Shown in pieces: positions 7,984 through 15,746 of a DNA stretch of 64,000 nucleotides. Source of the stretch: Azospirillum rugosum (GTDB lineage Bacteria > Pseudomonadota > Alphaproteobacteria > Azospirillales > Azospirillaceae); NCBI RefSeq assembly GCF_017876155.1, contig NZ_JAGINP010000009.1, forward strand, positions 124,001 to 188,000, read 5' to 3'. Position 1 is the stretch's first letter. Each line of letters opens with the position of its first letter. The notes beneath the pieces were generated by a model that did not search any database, was not told the DNA's origin, and saw only the letters and a program-made list of their open reading frames with translations. The position numbers and the translations under genes are program-made.

Positions 7984-9966
7984 TTAAAACGGCGAATCGA
8001 AAGCGGCGGCGCCCGCGGGGGACCTCGCCTCCTCCGCTAGTTTATTGAGCGCGGCGTCGAGGGCAAGAACTTCCTGATCCTTACCACCGAGAGTACGGAG
8101 GGCGACCGTCCGTTCTTCCGCCTCGCGCTTGCCCACGACCACCAGGACGGGAACCTTCTGAAGGCTGTGTTCGCGGACCTTCAGGTTGATTTTCTCGTTC
8201 CGGGTGTCGAGTTCGGCGCGGATGCCCCGGCGTTTCAGGAGGTTCAGCACCTCCTGGCCGTAGCCGTCCGCGTCGCTGGTGATGGTGCAGACCACCGCCT
8301 GGACGGGGGTCAGCCACATCGGGAACTTGCCGGCGTAATGCTCGATGAGCATGCCGATGAAGCGCTCCAGGGAGCCCAGGATGGCCCGGTGCAGCATCAC
8401 CGGACGGTGCTTGGCCCCGTCCTCGCCGATGTAGGTCGCGTCCAGCCGTTCGGGCAGCACGAAGTCGAGCTGCAGCGTGCCGCACTGCCAGGTGCGGCCG
8501 ATGGCGTCGGTCAGGTGGAACTCCACCTTCGGGCCGTAGAAGGCGCCCTCGCCCGGCAGTTCCTCGAACTCCAGCCCGGCGGAGCGGAGCGCGGTGCGCA
8601 GCCCCTCCTCCGCGCGGTCCCAGGTGTCGTTGGAACCGGCGCGGACGTCCGGGCGCAGGGCCAGCTTCACCGCGATCTTGTCGAAGCCCAGATCCCGGTA
8701 GACGCCGAGCTGGAGCTTGAAATACTCCGCCGCCTCGGTCGGCACCTGGTCTTCCGTGCAGAAGATATGGGCGTCGTCCTGGGTGAAGGCCCGCACGCGC
8801 AGGATGCCGTGCAGCGCGCCCGACGGCTCGTTGCGGTGGCAGGCCCCGAACTCCGCCATGCGGATCGGCAGGTCGCGGTAGGAGCGCAGGCCGTGCTTGA
8901 AGATCTGCACGTGGCCCGGGCAGTTCATTGGCTTGATGCCCAGCATCTTCTCGCCGTCGTCGGCGGAGACCTTGAACATGTTGTCGCCGTACATGTCCCA
9001 GTGGCCTGACGCCTTGAACAGCGAGCTGTCGATCAGCTGCGGCGTCTTCACCTCGACATAGTCGGCCTGCTGGAGCTTTGTGCGGATGTAGGTCTCCAGC
9101 GTGCGGAACAGCGTCCAGCCCTTCGGGTGCCAGAAGACCGAGCCGACGGCCTCCTCCTGCACGTGGAACAGGTCCAGCTCCTTACCCAGGCGGCGGTGGT
9201 CGCGCTTCTCCGCCTCCTCCAGCTGGTGCAGGTAGGCCTTCAGCTCCTTCTCGTCGCGCCAGGCGGTGCCGTAGATGCGCTGGAGCATGGGGTTCCGGCT
9301 GTCGCCGCGCCAGTAGGCGCCGGCCACCTTCATCAGCTTGAAGCCCTGCCCGACCTTGCCCGTGGTGGGCGCGTGCGGGCCGCGGCACAGGTCGAGCCAG
9401 TCGTCCTGCCGGTAGATGCTGATGTCCTGGTCCGCCGGGATCGCCTCGATCAGCTCCGCCTTGTAGTGCTCGCCGAGCTTCTTGAAGTAGGCGACCGCGT
9501 CGTCGCGGGTCCAGACCTCGCGGACGATCGGGATGTCCTTGGCCACGATCTCGCGCATCTTCGCCTCGATCTTCTCCAGATCGTCGGGCGTGAAGGGCTC
9601 CTCGCGCGCGAAGTCGTAGTAGAAGCCGTTGGCGATCGCGGGACCGATGGTCACCTGCGTGCCGGGATACAGCTTCTGAACGGCGTCGGCCAGCACGTGG
9701 GCGGCGTCGTGGCGGATGACCTCAAGCGCGTCGGGATGATTGCGCGTGACGATCTCGATCTTGGCGTTGGTGGTGACGGTGGTGGTAACGTCCTTCACCT
9801 CGCCGTCGATCTTGACGGCAAGCGCATCCTTGGCAAGGCGCGGCCCGATGGAGGAGGCGATCTCAAGCCCCGTCACCGGCCGGTCGAACTCCCGCACGCT
9901 GCCGTCGGGCAGCGTGATGGCGATGTTGGACGTCACCGAAGTCACCATTTGACTGTGTTGCATCAC
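7984..9966 (-). CDS. thrS: Threonyl-tRNA synthetase
   Basis: Charges tRNA-Thr in the cytoplasm. The order is the canonical one: TGS domain (residues about 10-70), the editing/second additional domain with the HDAAH zinc-type motif near 87 and DLCRGPH near 195, the class II catalytic core with zinc-binding MNCPGH near 345 and motif 2 around [17 protein letters not shown], and the C-terminal anticodon-binding domain beginning near AVVCTITSD. Total length (about 654-660) is normal. The annotated ATG at 9966 lacks a clear Shine-Dalgarno; an ATG at 9948 (MVTSVTSN) would give 654 residues and is equally possible. infC follows 75 bases downstream on the same strand. Confidence 0.96.
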   Translation of the reverse strand: MMQHSQMVTSVTSNIAITLPDGSVREFDRPVTGLEIASSIGPRLAKDALAVKIDGEVKDVTTTVTTNAKIEIVTRNHPDALEVIRHDAAHVLADAVQKLYPGTQVTIGPAIANGFYYDFAREEPFTPDDLEKIEAKMREIVAKDIPIVREVWTRDDAVAYFKKLGEHYKAELIEAIPADQDISIYRQDDWLDLCRGPHAPTTGKVGQGFKLMKVAGAYWRGDSRNPMLQRIYGTAWRDEKELKAYLHQLEEAEKRDHRRLGKELDLFHVQEEAVGSVFWHPKGWTLFRTLETYIRTKLQQADYVEVKTPQLIDSSLFKASGHWDMYGDNMFKVSADDGEKMLGIKPMNCPGHVQIFKHGLRSYRDLPIRMAEFGACHRNEPSGALHGILRVRAFTQDDAHIFCTEDQVPTEAAEYFKLQLGVYRDLGFDKIAVKLALRPDVRAGSNDTWDRAEEGLRTALRSAGLEFEELPGEGAFYGPKVEFHLTDAIGRTWQCGTLQLDFVLPERLDATYIGEDGAKHRPVMLHRAILGSLERFIGMLIEHYAGKFPMWLTPVQAVVCTITSDADGYGQEVLNLLKRRGIRAELDTRNEKINLKVREHSLQKVPVLVVVGKREAEERTVALRTLGGKDQEVLALDAALNKLAEEARSPAGAAAFDSPF

Positions 9967-10048
9967 ACCCGGCGCATGCCGGGAGGCGAAACTTCTAATG
10001 GGAAAGCAGCCCCTGTCAAGCGCGGGGGCGGCGCATTACGGGGGATTT

Positions 10049-10169
10049 TCACCACCAAGGCACCAAGACACCAAGGTTATGAGACAAAAGGGGCCTGCGC
10101 ATGGCTGATTCGCCGAAATCGCCGGCGGTTACCCGCCGCGGACTTGGTGTCTTGGTGCCTTGGTGGTGA
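10049..10169. repeat. Long perfect inverted repeat of the CACCAAG type
   Basis: A 27-base arm at 10049-10075 (composed of CACCAAGG and CACCAAGACA words) pairs perfectly with 10143-10169 across a 67-base spacer. It occupies most of the gap between thrS and the EAL-domain gene. The related but shorter-looped inverted repeat at 32803-32868 starts with the same TTTCACCAC word. This indicates a dispersed family rather than a gene-specific operator. Confidence 0.9.
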
Positions 10170-10178
10170 TTGACCCTC

Positions 10179-11369
10179 TCACGCCGGTCTGCGCGCCGGG
10201 CGCGGCTCGCCGAACAGGTAGCCCTGGCCGAAATCGAAGCCGGCGCCGGCCAGCTCGGCCATCTGCTCCTCGGTTTCGATCTTCTCGACGATGACGTCGA
10301 TGGCCTCCCCGTCCAGGCGGCGGCGCAGCGCCTCAACGCGCGGCGCCAGGGCGGGGTCGAGCAGCAGCGCGCGGTCGAGCTTCAAATAGCGGAACTCGTG
10401 CCGCACCAGCGTCTCCACGTCGATGTCCGGGTCGGTCACCTGGTCCATGGAGAAGCGGAAGCCGATCCGCGCCAACTGCGACAAGATGCCCAGGGTCACC
10501 GCCCCGCCGGCGCGCAGCTGCTCCTGGCTCAGCTCGAACACCAGCTTGGGCACCAGCGCCTGGTTCTGCGCCATCAGCTGCAGGAACTCCTTCATGAAGT
10601 CGGCGTCGCTGAGCGTGGCGGCAGAGATGTTGGAGAAGAAGCCGATGGCGTGCTGGCGCTTCTCCGTCTCGCGGATCAGCTGGACGCAGCGGACCAGCAG
10701 CAGGTTGTCGATGGTGGCGATCAGCCCCTCGCGCTGCGCGATGTCGAGGTAGCGGTCGGGCAGGATCAGCGCGCCGTCCGGCTCCCGCACGCGGGAGAAG
10801 GCCTCGTAGAAGCGGTGCTTGCGTTGCGGCAGGCTGACCACCGGCTGGAGGTGGATGTCGATGCGGTCGGCCTGCAACGCGTCGCGCACCGCTTCCAGCA
10901 CCAGCGCGTCGTCCATCGGCGGCGCCTCGACGATGGATGCGATCGGGGGCTCCTCGGCGCGCGGCTGTGGCGCCTGCGGGGTCAGTAGGGGCGCGGGCGG
11001 CGGATCGGAACGGCGCTTTTCGGTCAGGCGGGTGACCAGCGATTGCAGGAGCTTCACCTCCTGGATCACCGTCTCGTACTGGCCGCCGTCGCCCGAACCC
11101 CGCGCCTCCTCCAACTGGGCGAGCCGCCGGCCGTGGTCCTCGGCCAGGGTGCCGACCACATGCTCCAGGATGTCGAGGCGGCTGGCCGTGGTCCGCTCGG
11201 CGCGCCGGCGCGCCGCCATCTCGTGGGCCAGCGCGCCGGCCAGGACGACCACGGCCCCGGCCAGCCCCGCCACCTCCGGGCCGGCGTCCGGCCGCAGGAC
11301 GGCGACCGCCACCCCGGCCGCGACTCCGGCGGCCAGCGTGGCGACTCCATGAAGGATGACGGTCCGCAT
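10179..11369 (-). CDS. Membrane protein with coiled coil and degenerate EAL domain
   Basis: 396 residues. The N-terminus has two short hydrophobic segments (about 5-27 and 31-50), then a coiled-coil-like stretch to about 130, and an EAL-type domain from about 160 to 390. Signature positions are eroded: the EAL motif reads FYEAFSR, the DDFG motif is MDQVTD (second metal-binding Asp lost) and the KID segment is KLDR. The fold-closing FGQGYLFGEP is intact. The family hydrolyses cyclic di-GMP, but these substitutions suggest a non-catalytic binding or scaffold role. It lies 17 bases upstream of the pyrD stop codon on the same strand. Confidence 0.82.
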   Translation of the reverse strand: MRTVILHGVATLAAGVAAGVAVAVLRPDAGPEVAGLAGAVVVLAGALAHEMAARRRAERTTASRLDILEHVVGTLAEDHGRRLAQLEEARGSGDGGQYETVIQEVKLLQSLVTRLTEKRRSDPPPAPLLTPQAPQPRAEEPPIASIVEAPPMDDALVLEAVRDALQADRIDIHLQPVVSLPQRKHRFYEAFSRVREPDGALILPDRYLDIAQREGLIATIDNLLLVRCVQLIRETEKRQHAIGFFSNISAATLSDADFMKEFLQLMAQNQALVPKLVFELSQEQLRAGGAVTLGILSQLARIGFRFSMDQVTDPDIDVETLVRHEFRYLKLDRALLLDPALAPRVEALRRRLDGEAIDVIVEKIETEEQMAELAGAGFDFGQGYLFGEPRPARRPA

Positions 11370-11386
11370 GCGCCCGTCCCTCCTGA

Positions 11387-12460
11387 TCAGCGGTGGTCCG
11401 CCCCCACGGCGTCCGCCAGCCGGGCGAAGCCGTCGCGGCGCAGCAGGTCGGCCAGCCCGGCGTTGATGACCGGCACCAGCGCCGGCCCGGCGTAGACCAG
11501 CGCGGAGTAGAGCTGGAGCAGCGACGCGCCCGCGCGCACCTTGGCGTAGGCGTCGGCGGCCGACGCGATGCCGCCCACCCCGACCAGCGGCAATTTGCCG
11601 CCGGTCAGCCGGTACATCTCCCCCAGCACCTTGGTGGAGGGCGCGAACAGCGGCTTGCCGGACAGGCCGCCGGCCTCCGAGCGCAGCGGTTCCGGGATCG
11701 ACACCGGACGGGCGATGGTGGTGTTGGAGACGATCAGCCCGTCGATGCCCGACTCCAGCGACACCGCGGCGATGTCGGCCTTGTCCTCGTCGGTCAGGTC
11801 GGGGGCGATCTTCAGCAGGACCGGCGGCGCCTTGGCGAGGTTGCAGGACGCCCGCGCGTCGAGCACGCGACCGAGCAGCGTGCGCAGCGGCCCGCGCCCC
11901 TGGAGCGCGCGCAGGCCCGGCGTGTTGGGGGACGACACGTTGACGACCAGGTAATCGGCCAGTGCCGCGACGCGCTTGACGCCCAGGACGTAGTCATCCG
12001 CGGCCTCAACCGTGTCCTTGTTCTTGCCCAGGTTGGCGCCGACGATGCCCGGCGCCTTGCGCCCGTTCGTCAGACGGCGCTCCAGCCGCTGGGCGAAGGG
12101 CTCCAGCCCCTCGTTGTTGAAGCCCATGCGGTTGATGACCGCACCCTGCTCCGGGATGCGGAACAGGCGCGGCTTCGGGTTGCCGGGCTGCGGGCGCGGC
12201 GTGACGCTGCCGGCCTCCACGAAGCCGAAGCCGAGCCGCAACATCGGGTCCACCACCTCGGCGTTCTTGTCGAAGCCGGCGGCGAGCCCGACCGGGTTGG
12301 CGAAGTCCAGCCCGAAGACCGTGCTGCGCAGGATGGGGTCGTCCGTTCCCCGGACCGCCGGCATCAGGCCGGTGGACAGGCCCTTGATGGTCAGGCTGTG
12401 CGCCGTCTCCGGATCGAAGCTGCGCAGGATCGGGCCGACGATGGGAAACAGGTCGATCAC
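11387..12460 (-). CDS. pyrD: Dihydroorotate dehydrogenase (quinone), class 2
   Basis: Fourth step of pyrimidine synthesis, on the inner membrane, feeding electrons to quinone. The protein begins IDLFPIVGPILRSFDPETAH, the amphipathic helical region typical of class 2 enzymes. It shows NPVGLAAGFDKNAE (FMN phosphate site), NRMGFNNEG, the catalytic-serine segment VNVSSPNTPGLRALQG and the C-terminal GVGGI glycine motif. The start is GTG at 12460; the frame upstream of it is the overlapping neighbour in a different frame. It overlaps the DUF952 gene stop by four bases (GTGA), suggesting translational coupling. Length 357 residues is normal. Confidence 0.96.
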   Translation of the reverse strand: MIDLFPIVGPILRSFDPETAHSLTIKGLSTGLMPAVRGTDDPILRSTVFGLDFANPVGLAAGFDKNAEVVDPMLRLGFGFVEAGSVTPRPQPGNPKPRLFRIPEQGAVINRMGFNNEGLEPFAQRLERRLTNGRKAPGIVGANLGKNKDTVEAADDYVLGVKRVAALADYLVVNVSSPNTPGLRALQGRGPLRTLLGRVLDARASCNLAKAPPVLLKIAPDLTDEDKADIAAVSLESGIDGLIVSNTTIARPVSIPEPLRSEAGGLSGKPLFAPSTKVLGEMYRLTGGKLPLVGVGGIASAADAYAKVRAGASLLQLYSALVYAGPALVPVINAGLADLLRRDGFARLADAVGADHR

Positions 12461-12831
12461 GGGACGATGTCCTCGGGAGAAGTGGGGAAGCTCGGCGGGA
12501 AGAGGTGGACGCCGTCCGGCCCCAGCGGCAACGGGTCGGCGCGCAGCACCGCCGGCACCGGCAGGGCGGCGTAGAGGTGCGGGAACAGCTGGCCGCCGCG
12601 CGACGGCTCCCAACGCAGGGCAGCAGCCAGCGCGTCGCCGTCCACGGTCAGCAGGACGAGCCCGTCCTGCCCGGCACGGTGCTTGGCGGCACTCTCCCGC
12701 ACCTGCGACGCGGTGGAGAAGTGGATGAAGCCGTCCGCCGCGTCCTGCGAGGAGCCGGGGTAGGAGCCGGAGGAGAGCGCCCGCTCCCACTCGTCGGCCC
12801 GGCACATATGATAGATGATCCGATCGGTCAT
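12457..12831 (-). CDS. DUF952 family protein
   Basis: A 124-residue cytoplasmic protein of the DUF952 family. Diagnostic segments are IYHMCRADEWERAL at the start, DGFIHFSTASQV in the middle and QLFPHLYAALPVPAV near the end. The family is structurally related to ADP-ribosyl-binding folds but no role is established. Its stop overlaps the pyrD GTG start, so the two are very likely co-transcribed. The promoter should lie in the 12832-13100 gap. Confidence 0.85.
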   Translation of the reverse strand: MTDRIIYHMCRADEWERALSSGSYPGSSQDAADGFIHFSTASQVRESAAKHRAGQDGLVLLTVDGDALAAALRWEPSRGGQLFPHLYAALPVPAVLRADPLPLGPDGVHLFPPSFPTSPEDIVP

Positions 12832-13108
12832 GGCGGCGGGGACATTACCCCAAAGCGCATCGGGCCAAAAAGCAAATCGGCGATGGCGGAGCCCGGTGCG
12901 GGAGGCTGCCTTTCCGTCTGCGTTGCAATTTGCAAACGCCGCAGCGGAAGCGCAGCGGCAATTTGCGGATGAGCGCGGCCCCAGCCCCCGCCTGACCCCG
13001 CGGAATCCGCACGGAACGGCGGAAAAGCTACAGATTTCCTAAAATGCCCGGGACTTCGGCGGGTTGGCATCGGGTTTGCTGTGATGGCGGCAATAAATGG
13101 AGGTCGCC

Positions 13109-13339
13109 ATGAACGCTATCGCACTGACCGTGATGAAGGACCGGCACGCCGACGGCGCGCTCGACTCGTCCGTGAACATGCTGGGTGCCGCCCCCCTCGG
13201 CCCGATGGCCGAGGCGAGCCACACGCCGGTCCCGCTGAAGCCGACGGCGGCGATGCTGGCCGCGGGGTCGCGCGCCGGCGGCGTTTCGGTGGAGACCGCC
13301 TGGAAGATCTATCTCGCGATGATCAAGGAAGCGGCCTGA
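13109..13339 (+). CDS. Small hypothetical protein next to the phage cassette
   Basis: 76 residues, no recognised family. The ATG at 13109 is supported by GGAGG six bases upstream; an ATG 12 bases earlier lacks this spacing. The C-terminal part (GGVSVETAWKIYLAMIKEAA) is predicted helical and the middle is Pro/Ala-rich. It runs convergently toward the cell-wall hydrolase gene, with 18 bases between the stops. It may be a host gene marking the left border of the phage cassette. Confidence 0.55.
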   Translation: MNAIALTVMKDRHADGALDSSVNMLGAAPLGPMAEASHTPVPLKPTAAMLAAGSRAGGVSVETAWKIYLAMIKEAA

Positions 13340-13357
13340 GGCCCATCCCGGTCTCAG

Positions 13358-13822
13358 TCACTCGACATCGTTGTAGAACAGCAGGGTCCCGAACTCGGCG
13401 CAGGCGCTTCGGCCGTGCGCCCAGTCGGGGCTTTCGCCGGCCCGGTGGACATGGGTCGCACCAAAGGTCGGGTCGGCCAGTTGCCCGGCCACCGCCCGGC
13501 GCGCGATGCGCCGGCAGGCGGCGAAGGCCGGATCGTCGGACGTGACGGCGTCCCGGCCGCCATTCCAGCCACCAAACTGGCCGGGCTTGCGGCAGACCGC
13601 GACGACATCGCCGCCCCACCACCAGCCGCCGCGTTCCCGCGCGCGGCGGACGCGGTTCATGACCAGCGCCGCCAGCGCCTCCATGGCCCGCACGGGCTCG
13701 CCGCGCGCGTCGCTCCACAGGGTGCGGGCCAGCGTGTCCACGGCCTCACCGGACCGGCTGTTGTCCTGAAGGACGCTGGCAGCGGAGATCGTCGGCTCCG
13801 GCCTCAGCGAACGCGCGCTCAT
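13358..13822 (-). CDS. Phage cell wall hydrolase (SleB/Hydrolase_2 type endolysin)
   Basis: 154 residues with the SleB-type hydrolase core: TLARTLWSDARGEPV near residue 30 (the acidic/arginine start motif), MNRVRRA, CRKPGQFGGWN and the later ATHVHRAGESPDWAHG segment. These enzymes cleave peptidoglycan; in phage genomes they act as endolysins. The ATG at 13822 overlaps the stop of the upstream membrane protein gene by four bases (ATGA). It is the last gene of the cassette, as expected for lysis. No separate spanin pair was recognised. Confidence 0.85.
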   Translation of the reverse strand: MSARSLRPEPTISAASVLQDNSRSGEAVDTLARTLWSDARGEPVRAMEALAALVMNRVRRARERGGWWWGGDVVAVCRKPGQFGGWNGGRDAVTSDDPAFAACRRIARRAVAGQLADPTFGATHVHRAGESPDWAHGRSACAEFGTLLFYNDVE

Positions 13823-14124
13823 CGGCGGCCCCCGTCGGAGAAGCAGCCGCTTTCCAGCTTGGTCTCGATGCGCAGCAGGTGGTCGGTCAGGCGCTGCTCC
13901 ACATCCTTCAGCGTGGCGAAGGAGACGTAGGTCTTGGCGACCTCCAGCTTGTAGGCGGCCAGGCTCTCGCGCACCTGCGCCTGGGCCGATTCGGCGCGCA
14001 CGCGCAGGTCCTCCAGCGCGGATTCGGAATCGTTGCGCAGCCGGGTGATCAGCCAGAACAGCCCGCCCATCACGGGCAGCTCCACGGCCGAGATCCACCA
14101 GACCAGGTCGACGGTCTCATGCAT
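13819..14124 (-). CDS. Small single-helix phage membrane protein (holin or lysis-accessory candidate)
   Basis: 101 residues. One N-terminal transmembrane helix (about residues 8-26, VWWISAVELPVMGGLFWLI) precedes a long charged, coiled-coil-like region of 60-70 residues (heptad-like pattern from SESALEDL to IETKLES). The position just before the endolysin, with a four-base overlap, makes a holin/antiholin or lysis-accessory role likely, but no family motif proves it. It lies downstream of a terminator hairpin that separates it from the terminase gene. Confidence 0.65.
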   Translation of the reverse strand: MHETVDLVWWISAVELPVMGGLFWLITRLRNDSESALEDLRVRAESAQAQVRESLAAYKLEVAKTYVSFATLKDVEQRLTDHLLRIETKLESGCFSDGGRR

Positions 14125-14152
14125 TGGGTTTCTCCGGTGCAAGGAAAAGAAA

Positions 14153-14182
14153 AAGGCCGCGTCCCGGGTGGGAAGCGGCCTT
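14153..14182 (-). terminator. Intrinsic terminator after the large terminase gene
   Basis: AAGGCCGC at 14153-14160 pairs with GCGGCCTT at 14175-14182 around a 14-base loop. On the minus strand it is followed by a T-rich run (TTTTTCTTTTCC). It would separate the structural transcript from the two lysis genes or attenuate it. Confidence 0.75.
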
Positions 14183-14198
14183 GCGGTGTCGGGGCGCA

Positions 14199-15746
14199 TC
14201 ACACCTCCCACCCCGACGACGGCGCCACCACCGGGGCGGTGCCGCGCCAGTCCGGGCGGCGGTCGGGCAAGGTGGAGCGGTCGAAGCGGAAGGGTTCGCA
14301 GGACAGGGCTCCGGCGACCGCGTCGAGACCGTCGTCCCTCCCCTTGTAGCGGACGTCCGGCGACCAATCGCGCATCTCGCGGACGAAAGCGGTCTCCCAG
14401 ACGCGGGCGTGGGCGAGCAGGCGGCGGTCGGCGAGCAGCGCGTCGAACGCCTCCTGGATGCGGGCGGCCTTGTTGCGGGTGCTGCTCCGCTCCACGACCG
14501 ACGCCGCGACCCTGGCCTTCTCCAGCGCCTTGCGCAGCAGGCCGGGCAGGAAGCGGCCGATGCCGTTGGTCTCCACATGGATCGACGGCAGGTGATGCTC
14601 CTCCAGGAAGCGCACGACCTGGGCGCACTGCTGCTCGGCCTCGGTCTCCGGGTTGCCGGGGTTCACCGTCAGGTAGAGCACCCGGTGCAGGTAGAAGCGA
14701 CCGTCCTCCCCGCCGAAGACCGCGGCGACGACGCTGGAATCGCCGGGCTTGCCGCCCTCGGCCGCCGGCCGCGCGAAGGCCGGGTCCCACCAGCAGGAGG
14801 CCGAGGCCAGCCGCACCCCGTTCAGCGTCAGCACCGCGCGGCCCAGCGATTCCCGATAGTCCAGCACCCCGTCGTAGCGGCCGAGCTTGTCGAGGTCGAG
14901 GAAGCCCTCCGCCTCGTTCACCGGGCGCAGCAGCATCTGGCTGGTGAACTTGTTGGGGCCCGTCGCCTTGCGGATGCGGTTGACGTGCGCCTCGTCGAAG
15001 CGCCGCGGCCAAGCGTAGACGCGCTTGCCGTCCGGCCCGTCCGTGTAGACGGGCAGGACCAGCCGGGCGAAGCCGTCCAGGAAGGGCCGCGCCTCCCCCG
15101 CCTCCGGCCGCGGTTCGTCGGCGTAGATGGAGTAGTAGCTGTGCGGCGTCCCGACATAGAGCTGCACGCCGCCCGGCACCAGCAGGTATTCGATCTCCGC
15201 CAGCTTCTCCCGCAGGTCGGCGCGCTTGCCCGGGCTGCCGGAGGTGCGCGGCACCTCCACGTCGTCGCAGATCACCACGTCGGCGCGGCTTCCCGTGACG
15301 TTGCCGCCGATGCCCGCCGCGACCATGGAGGCGTCGCGCAGCTCCTGCGGGCGGACCACGGTGAACTGGTCGGCCGCCCACTGGTCGCGCTCCTTCGCGG
15401 GGGGCTTCAAGTGCTTGGTGTCCGGGTGCCGCTCGATGATGCGCTTGACGTTGCGCACCATCTTCTTGGCCAGCTTCAGGTCGGCGGCCAGCACCAGCAG
15501 GCGCCGGTTCGGGTCCTGGTACAGCATCCAGGCGGCGAACAGCCCGACCAGCGACGACTTGCCCGCCCCGCGGAAGGCCATCAGCAGCATCCGCCGGTCC
15601 GGGCCGGCGCATTGCTGCTCCAGCCAGACGGCGATGCGGCGGTGGTGGCGCGGCGTGACGAGGTCGGACAGCTTGTTCCAGTCGTGGACGAAGGCGAAGA
15701 AGCCCTTCTTCTTCTCAAGCTTCTCCTTCTCTGGCCCGTCCGTCAT
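14199..15746 (-). CDS. Phage terminase large subunit (T7 gp19-like)
   Basis: ATP-driven DNA-packaging motor plus nuclease. The 515 residues show Walker A (FRGAGKSS, about 58-65), Walker B followed by acidic residues (VVICDDVEV, near 150), the coupling motif VGTPHSYYSIYAD, and the C-terminal RNase H-like nuclease domain with conserved acids (CWWDPAF, HVETNGIGRF, DGLDAVAGAL). The ATG at 15746 is chosen because the motif-bearing sequence begins there; an upstream extension runs into the tailspike gene in another frame. It overlaps the tailspike stop by four bases. No recognisable small subunit is adjacent. Confidence 0.9.
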   Translation of the reverse strand: MTDGPEKEKLEKKKGFFAFVHDWNKLSDLVTPRHHRRIAVWLEQQCAGPDRRMLLMAFRGAGKSSLVGLFAAWMLYQDPNRRLLVLAADLKLAKKMVRNVKRIIERHPDTKHLKPPAKERDQWAADQFTVVRPQELRDASMVAAGIGGNVTGSRADVVICDDVEVPRTSGSPGKRADLREKLAEIEYLLVPGGVQLYVGTPHSYYSIYADEPRPEAGEARPFLDGFARLVLPVYTDGPDGKRVYAWPRRFDEAHVNRIRKATGPNKFTSQMLLRPVNEAEGFLDLDKLGRYDGVLDYRESLGRAVLTLNGVRLASASCWWDPAFARPAAEGGKPGDSSVVAAVFGGEDGRFYLHRVLYLTVNPGNPETEAEQQCAQVVRFLEEHHLPSIHVETNGIGRFLPGLLRKALEKARVAASVVERSSTRNKAARIQEAFDALLADRRLLAHARVWETAFVREMRDWSPDVRYKGRDDGLDAVAGALSCEPFRFDRSTLPDRRPDWRGTAPVVAPSSGWEV

